From Treponema sp. (GTDB lineage: Bacteria; Spirochaetota; Spirochaetia; Treponematales; Breznakiellaceae), in the NCBI GenBank assembly GCA_031269405.1, contig JAISZE010000160.1, positions 1-5,583 of the forward strand: DNA of 5,583 nucleotides. Direction: 5' to 3'. This document shows positions 1 through 5,583 of this stretch, in pieces (the stretch's first letter is position 1; every line of letters begins with the position of its first letter). Both the position numbers and the translations under genes were made by a program. Below the pieces are notes generated by a model. The model did not search any database. It worked only from the letters and a program-made list of their open reading frames with translations, and had not been told where the DNA came from.

Positions 1-131
1 GAGCAGTCCGGCGATAATGTCGCCATAAAGGAACCGGAAGGCAGCCCCAGGGCCTGGTAACAGGCGCATAGCATCCCTAATGTTTCCCTCCCTGGAGCAA
101 AAAAACGGTACAACCTAAAACAAAAGCGCCC
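1..131. other. Unresolved window edge upstream of the mutase gene
   Basis: Three short frames compete here and none can be decided. On the + strand, frame 1 is open from the edge to TAA at 58-60 (ending EGSPRAW), as expected of a gene tail. On the - strand, one frame from ATG 69-67 reads MRLLPGPGAAFRFLYGD and onward, and another from ATG 74-72 reads MLCACYQALGLPSG and onward. Both run off the edge, with a purine-rich AGGGAGGG (93-86) upstream. I recognise no family in any of them. A five-pair hairpin with a GTAA loop (52-65) spans the + strand stop. It lacks a T-run, so I do not call it a terminator. Confidence 0.3.
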
Positions 132-160
132 TTGCGTCGGGGATACCTCTCAACTATACT
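132..160 (+). promoter_or_regulatory. Putative sigma70-type promoter of the phosphohexomutase-exonuclease pair
   Basis: A TATACT box at 155-160 differs from the consensus -10 by one base. A weak -35-like TTGCGT lies at 132-137, and the spacing is the ideal 17 bases. Transcription would begin near 167, leaving a leader of about 26 bases that carries the ribosome binding site of the gene at 193. The -35 matches only three of six consensus bases, so this is a plausible but unproven promoter. No operator-like repeat is visible around it. Confidence 0.42.
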
Positions 161-192
161 TGAAGCATCTCATACCGAACCGGAGGGTTCTC

Positions 193-1923
193 ATGGATAA
201 AGACGCCGTTATTGCCAGGGCAAAAGACTATATAGCCAAAGAAAAGGACCCCGGTTTTAGGGCAGAGGTAGAAAAACTGCTGGCAGCCGGGGATGTTAAG
301 GAGCTTGAAGACCGGTTCTACCGCAATCTGGAATTCGGCACCGGCGGGCTCAGGGGGGTTATTGGAGGCGGTTACAACCGGATGAACACCCTTGTGGTCA
401 AAAGCGCCACCCAGGGGCTTGCTGCGTACCTTATCAAAGCCTTCCCGGAAAAGGCCCGGGCGGGAAAGCTTTCGGCGGTTATCGCCTTTGACAGCCGCCA
501 TTACTCGGCGGAGTTCGCCGGGGCTGCGGCGCTGATTTTCGCGGCCAACGGCATTAAGACATGGCTCTTTTCCGGTATGCGCCCTACGCCGGAGCTTTCC
601 TTTGCTATCCGCAGGCTTGGCTGCGACACAGGCATCGTGGTTACCGCCAGCCATAACCCGCCTCAATACAACGGCTACAAAGCTTACTGGAACGACGGCG
701 CCCAGATCATAGCCCCCCATGACAAGGGGATCATTAACGAAGTGAACGCTGTTACGGAAATTAAGGAAATGGGTAAAAACGAGGCTTTGGCAGAAAAGCT
801 CCTGGTGATCATAGACAGGGAAATCGACGAGCCTTATCAGGATATGGTAAAGAGCCGGCTTTTCAGGCCGGAACTTATCAGGGAAAGGGCCGGGGACGTA
901 AAAATTGTCTACACCCCCCTGCACGGCACCGGGGCTTTCCATGTAGAGGCGGTACTGGGGAGCCTGGGCCTCAGAGTTATCACGGTGCCGGAACAACGGG
1001 AAGGGGACGGGGGCTTCCCTACAGTGGCCTTCCCTAACCCCGAAGAAGCGGCGGCCCTGGACATGGCTATCAGACTGGGCAAGCAGGAAAAGGCCGATGT
1101 GATCATGGCCACGGACCCCGATGCGGACCGTTTCGGCAGCGCTGTCAACGACGGCAAAGGAAACTTCACGCTCATTACCGGGAACCAGATGGGGGGGCTC
1201 CTGGCGGATTATATCTTCCTTTCATTAAAAGAAAGCGGGAAAATGCCCCCCAATCCGGCGATGGTCAATACGATTGTTACGACAGGGATGCAGAAGCGGG
1301 TAGCGGAGCTTTACGGAGCCAGATGCTTCGAGTGCCTTACGGGCTTCAAATGGATCGCCGCGATAATGGCCCAATGCGAAACCGGTAAGCCGGCGTCTAT
1401 CGTATTCGGTACGGAAGAAAGTTACGGCTACCTGGTGGAAAACGAGGTCCGGGACAAGGATGGGATCTCCGCTGCGGCTATGACAGCGGAAATGACCCTC
1501 TACTGGCGGAGCAAGGGCAAAAGCCTTTTGGACCGCTTAAACGAACTCTACGAAAAATGCGGCTACTGGGAGGAAATGGGGATTTCCAAATACTTCCAGG
1601 GTCCCCAGGGGCCGTCCATCATGCAGGGTATTATGGATGAATACCGGAAAAACCATCCTAAAACCCTGGGAGGCATCGAAGTCGTCCGGGTACGGGATAT
1701 CAAGAACGGCGCGGACGGGCTTCCCCCCAGCGACGTGCTCCAGTTCTACCTTAAAGACGGTACAGTGGTAAGCGCCCGGCCCAGCGGCACTGAGCCTAAG
1801 ATCAAGTTCTACGCTTCCTGCTGTACCGAAGCAGGTCCCGGCGGGCTGGCCGCCGCAAGGGCCGAAGCGGGGCGGAAGCTGGAGGCTATTAAAAAAGATA
1901 TTCAGAAAGTCTTAGGAGATTAA
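193..1923 (+). CDS. Phosphoglucomutase/phosphomannomutase family enzyme (phospho-sugar mutase, PgcA/PGM2-like)
   Basis: This is a cytoplasmic alpha-D-phosphohexomutase that moves phosphate between C1 and C6 of a hexose, most likely interconverting glucose-1-phosphate and glucose-6-phosphate. That would link glycolysis with the supply of nucleotide sugars and storage glucan. All four family motifs are present in the 576-residue product. They are FGTGGLRG (48-55) near the N-terminus, TASHNPP (151-157) with the phosphorylated Ser153, the metal loop DPDADRF (308-314) with Asp308, Asp310 and Asp312, and the sugar-binding GTEESYG (406-412). The C-terminal phosphate-binding RPSGTEPK lies at 529-536. 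Length and the early FGTGGLRG motif fit the long PgcA/PGM2-like branch rather than the shorter ManB or GlmM types. I chose ATG at 193 because GGAGGG (182-187) sits five bases upstream. An in-frame TTG at 160 would add 11 residues but falls on the putative -10 box. Glucose versus mannose or pentose substrate cannot be settled from sequence alone. The stop overlaps the next start, so co-expression is likely. Confidence 0.95.
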   Translation: MDKDAVIARAKDYIAKEKDPGFRAEVEKLLAAGDVKELEDRFYRNLEFGTGGLRGVIGGGYNRMNTLVVKSATQGLAAYLIKAFPEKARAGKLSAVIAFDSRHYSAEFAGAAALIFAANGIKTWLFSGMRPTPELSFAIRRLGCDTGIVVTASHNPPQYNGYKAYWNDGAQIIAPHDKGIINEVNAVTEIKEMGKNEALAEKLLVIIDREIDEPYQDMVKSRLFRPELIRERAGDVKIVYTPLHGTGAFHVEAVLGSLGLRVITVPEQREGDGGFPTVAFPNPEEAAALDMAIRLGKQEKADVIMATDPDADRFGSAVNDGKGNFTLITGNQMGGLLADYIFLSLKESGKMPPNPAMVNTIVTTGMQKRVAELYGARCFECLTGFKWIAAIMAQCETGKPASIVFGTEESYGYLVENEVRDKDGISAAAMTAEMTLYWRSKGKSLLDRLNELYEKCGYWEEMGISKYFQGPQGPSIMQGIMDEYRKNHPKTLGGIEVVRVRDIKNGADGLPPSDVLQFYLKDGTVVSARPSGTEPKIKFYASCCTEAGPGGLAAARAEAGRKLEAIKKDIQKVLGD

Positions 1924-2465
1924 TGGAAAACATCGGCGTCTGGGCGGAAAAGTACGCCGGGAACGGTATTTTTACCGCCTTCGACCTTGAAACCACCGGC
2001 CTTGATCCCCGGAACGACCATATCGTTGAAATCGGGGCGGTCAAATTCGACCGCCGGGGCCTTATTGCCCGGTTTTCCACGCTGATTAACCCCGGCATCC
2101 CTATGCCTCCTGAAGCGGGAAAGGTAAATAACATCAGCGACGAAATGCTGGCCGGCAAACCTCCGCTGGACGAGGTTCTGCCCGATTTCATCAGGTTTAT
2201 CAGAGATACAGTTCTGACGGCCTATAACGCGCCTTTCGACTGCGGTTTCATCAACGAGCGTCTCAAAACGAAGATGGATTCTCTCCCCAATCCTGTCGCC
2301 GATACCCTGGCGATTGCCAGGGAGGTTTTTCCGGGCAGGAGGAGCTATAAACTCCAGGATCTGGCGGCGGAGCTTCAAATTTCGGCTGCTGAAGCCCACA
2401 GGGCCGAGGACGACGCCCGGCTATGTATGGAAATCTTTATCCGCTGCCTGCGCGGGAGGGGCTGA
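1923..2465 (+). CDS. DEDDh-type 3'-5' exonuclease (DnaQ / Pol III epsilon-like)
   Basis: The 180-residue product is a single exonuclease domain of the DnaQ-like RNase H fold, which removes nucleotides from 3' ends using two metal ions. The Exo I motif FDLETTG gives Asp21 and Glu23, followed by IVEIGAVKF (34-42). The Exo II motif YNAPFD gives Asp106. The Exo III motif HRAEDDA (159-165) gives His159 and Asp164, so the full DEDDh set is present. Many homologues read HNAxFD in Exo II; here the first residue is Tyr101, which is not catalytic. No polymerase, BRCT, helicase or UvrC-like domain is attached, so it may be a stand-alone proofreading subunit or a general DNA/RNA exonuclease; sequence does not decide between them. 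The start overlaps the mutase stop by one base (TAATG), with AGGAG at 1914-1918 four bases upstream, indicating translational coupling. No functional link between the two enzymes is obvious. Confidence 0.9.
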   Translation: MENIGVWAEKYAGNGIFTAFDLETTGLDPRNDHIVEIGAVKFDRRGLIARFSTLINPGIPMPPEAGKVNNISDEMLAGKPPLDEVLPDFIRFIRDTVLTAYNAPFDCGFINERLKTKMDSLPNPVADTLAIAREVFPGRRSYKLQDLAAELQISAAEAHRAEDDARLCMEIFIRCLRGRG

Positions 2466-2483
2466 TATTTTTTTTCACTGTTC

Positions 2484-2510
2484 TTGTATCAATAGATAGA
2501 ATTCTATATT
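2484..2510 (+). promoter_or_regulatory. Putative promoter of the tatT-tatP-tatQM operon
   Basis: A TATATT box (2505-2510) lies 15 bases after TTGTAT (2484-2489). The -35 is weak and the spacing is short, but the stretch is strongly AT-rich in an otherwise GC-rich neighbourhood, and it is the only gap of more than 25 bases between genes after position 192. Predicted transcription start is around 2516-2518, giving a leader of about 25 bases with AGAGG (2531-2535) five bases before the tatT ATG. It overlaps two palindromes annotated separately. An alternative -10 is TATAGT at 2517-2522, for which I see no good -35. Confidence 0.38.
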
Positions 2511-2524
2511 CTTTACTATAGTAA
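2496..2524. repeat. Two tandem 12-bp perfect palindromes before tatT, operator-like
   Basis: ATAGAATTCTAT (2496-2507) and TTACTATAGTAA (2513-2524) are each perfect 12-base palindromes. They are separated by five bases, with centres 17 bases apart. The first overlaps the putative -10 box and the second covers the predicted transcription start. A further ATAGAA copy at 2524-2529 can also pair with TTCTAT at 2502-2507. The position fits a repressor-binding site or a small leader hairpin. AT-rich DNA yields short palindromes easily, so the reading as an operator is inference. Confidence 0.4.
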
Positions 2525-2540
2525 TAGAAAAGAGGCAAAG

Positions 2541-3512
<972 letters not shown>

Positions 3513-3536
3513 CCCGGTAAGCAAGGAGTTGCAGTT

Positions 3537-4577
3537 ATGAAAAAAACAGGCTTTGCCGTTCTGGCCGTTCTGGTATTGATCCTCGCAAGCCCTGCGGGGA
3601 TTTTCGCCCAGAGAGGCGGGAGATCACAGGGGGAAACCCTGGAGATAAAAATCGCCTCCCCGCTTCCCAGGGAATCGCCCTGGGGAAGGACTCTGGACAG
3701 GCTCGCCTCCGAATGGGCCAAAATTACCAATAACCAGGTACGGCTCCGGGTACTCCACGGCGGAACCGAAGGGGGTGAAGGCAAGATGTACCTCTCCCTG
3801 GCAAGCAACATCATCCAGGCCGCAGTTTTTACCTCCGTCGGGCTTAGCTCGATAAACCCCGCAATTATTACCCTGAGCACCCCTTTCCTTATTCGCAGCG
3901 AACAGGAACTGGACGCGGTGCTGGATGTGGTCCAGGGGGATCTGGAAAAACAGCTTAACGGTACCGGCTATTTTATCGTTGCCTGGTCTAAAGCCGGGTT
4001 TGTCAATGTATTTTCCAGGGACCCGGTGTTTATTCCCGATGATCTCCGTAAACAAAAGATCGCCTCCAATTTCGGATTAGACGAACTCAATACGGCTTTC
4101 AAGACCATGGGATTCCAGATGATAGAAACAGACCTTACCGATGTAGGGCCCAAACTGGCAGCAGGGACTATTATGGCGGCGTACCAGAGCCCCGCTGGGG
4201 TGGCGGCGTACCAGCTTCACGGGCAGTTGAAGAACATGCTGGCTATTAATATCGCTCCCATTATGGGCGGAATTGTTATCAACCAGATAACCTGGAAAAA
4301 AGTTGGGGATCTTAACCCCCGGTACCAGCAGGAGATTCTCAGGGTAACCAGGCGCATCGCTGCGGAATTGGACGCTTCTATGCAAAAGACCGTGGCCGAC
4401 GCGGTTAACACCATGACCCGGGACGGCCTCAAGGTGAACCGCCCCAGCGCCGCTCAGGAACAAATATGGTACGCCGATGTGGAACGGGTCATTCCGGTCC
4501 TCCTGGGCACGACCTTTGACCGGGACCTGTACCAGAAAATCAACGATGTTTTGATTAAGCACCGGAACGGACGGTAG
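3537..4577 (+). CDS. tatP: TatP: TRAP transporter solute-binding protein, DctP family (TPAT type)
   Basis: This is the extracytoplasmic solute-binding protein of the TRAP importer, capturing ligand and presenting it to the DctQ-DctM membrane protein. The 346-residue precursor has a Sec signal peptide (MKK, hydrophobic core about 5-18, probable cleavage after Ala24 in GIFA-Q). There is no lipobox cysteine. The mature part follows the DctP pattern: ESPWGRTLDRLASEW early, HGGTEGGEGKMY, then NPAIITLSTPFL, and a C-terminal helical part ending near position 346. The usual KIR segment of the binding cleft reads KIAS here (Lys174-Ile175-Ala176), so the arginine that holds substrate carboxylates in classical members such as SiaP is missing. 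The nearby Asp-Gly/Asn motif of SiaP is replaced by AAYQSP (214-219). The ligand is therefore unlikely to be a standard carboxylate. Start is ATG 3537, with AAGGAG at 3523-3528 eight bases upstream. It lies between tatT and tatQM, ten bases from the latter. Confidence 0.92.
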   Translation: MKKTGFAVLAVLVLILASPAGIFAQRGGRSQGETLEIKIASPLPRESPWGRTLDRLASEWAKITNNQVRLRVLHGGTEGGEGKMYLSLASNIIQAAVFTSVGLSSINPAIITLSTPFLIRSEQELDAVLDVVQGDLEKQLNGTGYFIVAWSKAGFVNVFSRDPVFIPDDLRKQKIASNFGLDELNTAFKTMGFQMIETDLTDVGPKLAAGTIMAAYQSPAGVAAYQLHGQLKNMLAINIAPIMGGIVINQITWKKVGDLNPRYQQEILRVTRRIAAELDASMQKTVADAVNTMTRDGLKVNRPSAAQEQIWYADVERVIPVLLGTTFDRDLYQKINDVLIKHRNGR

Positions 4578-4587
4578 GTAGCAGGGA

Positions 4588-5583
4588 ATGGGAAAAATTC
4601 CGCCTGCTTTTTTAAGGGCCACGGAACGCCTGGAGAAGGGCGTCTGTTATGCCGCCCTGGTGCTGATGGCCCTGATCCCGGCTGTAGAGGCGCTGATCCG
4701 GCCTTTCAGCGGGGCTATACCGGCATCCCGGGGGATCATGACCCATCTCTTCCTGGTAGTAGGGCTCTTCGCCGCTATGCTTACCACTAAATCAAAAGAA
4801 CATATTTCCATTGCCGTTATCCAGTACACAAAAAACGAAAGGCTGAAAACCGTCCTTAGGGCGGCAACGGGCCTTATTTCGGCTTTTGTGGTAACTGTCC
4901 TGTTCTGGAATTCCCTGTCGTTCCTTGTATTCAGCCTTTCAGGCAGACCCGTGGGCTTTATCCCGGACAGGGTCTTCGCCCTGGCCCTGCCTATAGGCTA
5001 TGGGGTCATGGCCTTCCGCTTTGCCCGGCAGAGCGCCTACGGGAGAGGCCTCCCCCCGGTTCTGGCGGTGCTCCTGGGAACCTGTTGTTCCTTCCCGGCT
5101 ATCGCCAAACTTGTCTGGGGCTTCGATCCTCCTGAACCGTTTTATACCTGGGTCAACATCCTCTATGATGGGGCTTATTACATCAAACTGCCGGTTATTA
5201 TCTTTCTTATCGCTGCGGCCCTTTGCGGGACTCCCATTTTCGCGGCTATCGGGGGAATCGCCCTGATCATGCTCCAGGCCGCAGGGGGCGAGCCGGAAGC
5301 GGCGCTTATCCAGATTTATTCGGCCCTGACTGAGGCGGATATTATCGCCATTCCCCTTTTTACCCTTACCGGTTTTTTCCTTTCAGAAAGCAAAGCCGGG
5401 GAGCGGTTAGTGGCGGCTTTCAGGAGTCTTTTTAGTTGGATCCCCGGAGGCATGATCATCGCAACTGTGGTGATCTGCGCTTTTTTCACTTCCTTTACCG
5501 GAGCTTCGGGAGTTACCATTCTGGCCCTTGGGGGCATTCTTTACACGATACTGGCCGAGAAGTCCAAATACCCCGAGCAGTTT
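4588..5583 (+). CDS. TRAP transporter fused membrane subunit DctQ-DctM (TatQM), 3' end beyond the window
   Basis: This is the inner-membrane part of the TRAP importer, with the small Q and large M subunits joined in one chain; M carries substrate using an ion gradient. The frame is open from ATG 4588 to the last base (332 codons, no stop). Hydrophobic segments lie near residues 19-37, 53-67, 94-117 and 128-145, the four helices of a DctQ unit, with the DctQ-like KSKEHISIAV at 68-77. A further hydrophobic segment (about 154-174) acts as linker. DctM begins near 195: GTPIFAAIGG (214-223), AIPLFTLTGFF (254-264), WIPGGM (284-289) and FTGASG (303-308), the last resembling the conserved re-entrant/ion-site region. 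A full fused protein usually has about 600 or more residues, so roughly half is missing. The start follows tatP by ten bases; the ribosome site is modest (AGGT at 4576-4579, overlapping the tatP stop, and AGGG directly before ATG). Confidence 0.9.
   Translation, partial: MGKIPPAFLRATERLEKGVCYAALVLMALIPAVEALIRPFSGAIPASRGIMTHLFLVVGLFAAMLTTKSKEHISIAVIQYTKNERLKTVLRAATGLISAFVVTVLFWNSLSFLVFSLSGRPVGFIPDRVFALALPIGYGVMAFRFARQSAYGRGLPPVLAVLLGTCCSFPAIAKLVWGFDPPEPFYTWVNILYDGAYYIKLPVIIFLIAAALCGTPIFAAIGGIALIMLQAAGGEPEAALIQIYSALTEADIIAIPLFTLTGFFLSESKAGERLVAAFRSLFSWIPGGMIIATVVICAFFTSFTGASGVTILALGGILYTILAEKSKYPEQF

Noticed and set aside
52..65. Hairpin GCCTG-GTAA-CAGGC near the left edge
   Set aside because: It has a stable GNRA-type loop but only five pairs and no following T-run, so it fits neither a terminator nor a recognised regulatory RNA.
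154..996. A 280-codon open frame on the - strand opposite the mutase gene
   Set aside because: It lies antisense to a gene with complete catalytic motifs, shows no recognisable domain, and is the kind of long shadow frame expected in GC-rich coding DNA.
1920..2399. A 159-codon - strand frame opposite the exonuclease gene
   Set aside because: It mirrors the DEDDh exonuclease frame; the product has no recognisable motif and no convincing own ribosome site.
2441..2475. Possible rho-independent terminator after the exonuclease gene (T8 run at 2468-2475)
   Set aside because: Only four-pair stems can be drawn before the T-run (CCGC/GCGG at 2441-2455, or GCCT/GGGC ending at 2462). They lie 5-12 bases away from the T-run and inside the coding end, so the structure is too weak to call.
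4077..4622. A 181-codon - strand frame opposite the end of tatP and the start of tatQM
   Set aside because: It overlaps two well-supported + strand genes and their junction; no family features are seen.
5000..5266. An 88-codon + strand frame inside the DctQ-DctM gene
   Set aside because: The overlapping frame from 4588 carries continuous transmembrane helices and DctQ/DctM motifs, while this one reads as Ser/Pro/Arg-rich out-of-frame sequence.

Overview
The window looks like a chromosomal segment from a spirochaete, most likely a Treponema-type organism of fairly high GC content. The main reason is the gene set tatT, tatP and a fused DctQ-DctM gene in that order. This matches the TPR-protein-associated TRAP transporter (TPAT) locus described in Treponema pallidum (Tp0956-Tp0958). 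The species assignment is inference. All genes I can support are on the + strand, and coding is dense.

Layout. Positions 1-192 hold an unresolved end of an upstream region, then a plausible sigma70-type promoter (about 132-160) and a strong ribosome binding site. Positions 193-1923 encode a complete phosphoglucomutase/phosphomannomutase-family enzyme with all four family motifs. Its stop codon overlaps by one base the start of a small DEDDh (DnaQ-like) 3'-5' exonuclease gene (1923-2465), so the two are probably co-transcribed. A 75-base AT-rich gap (2466-2540) follows, with a T-run, a plausible promoter and two perfect 12-bp palindromes. It separates the first gene pair from the transporter operon.

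The transporter operon has three genes. TatT (2541-3512) is a lipoprotein with TPR-like helices. TatP (3537-4577) is an exported DctP-type solute-binding protein. The third gene (4588 to the window edge) is a fused small and large TRAP membrane subunit, DctQ-DctM, cut off by the end of the window. Together they should form a secondary, ion-driven importer. TatP and TatT would handle the ligand outside the inner membrane, and the QM protein would carry it across. TatP lacks the arginine that binds the carboxylate in classical TRAP binding proteins, so the cargo is probably not a typical organic acid.

No RNA gene, CRISPR array, insertion sequence or phage-like segment was seen. Nothing here looks like a wholly new system. 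The most interesting points are the non-canonical binding site of TatP, the operator-like palindromes before tatT, and the TatT-containing TRAP architecture itself, whose physiological substrate is still not settled as far as I know.
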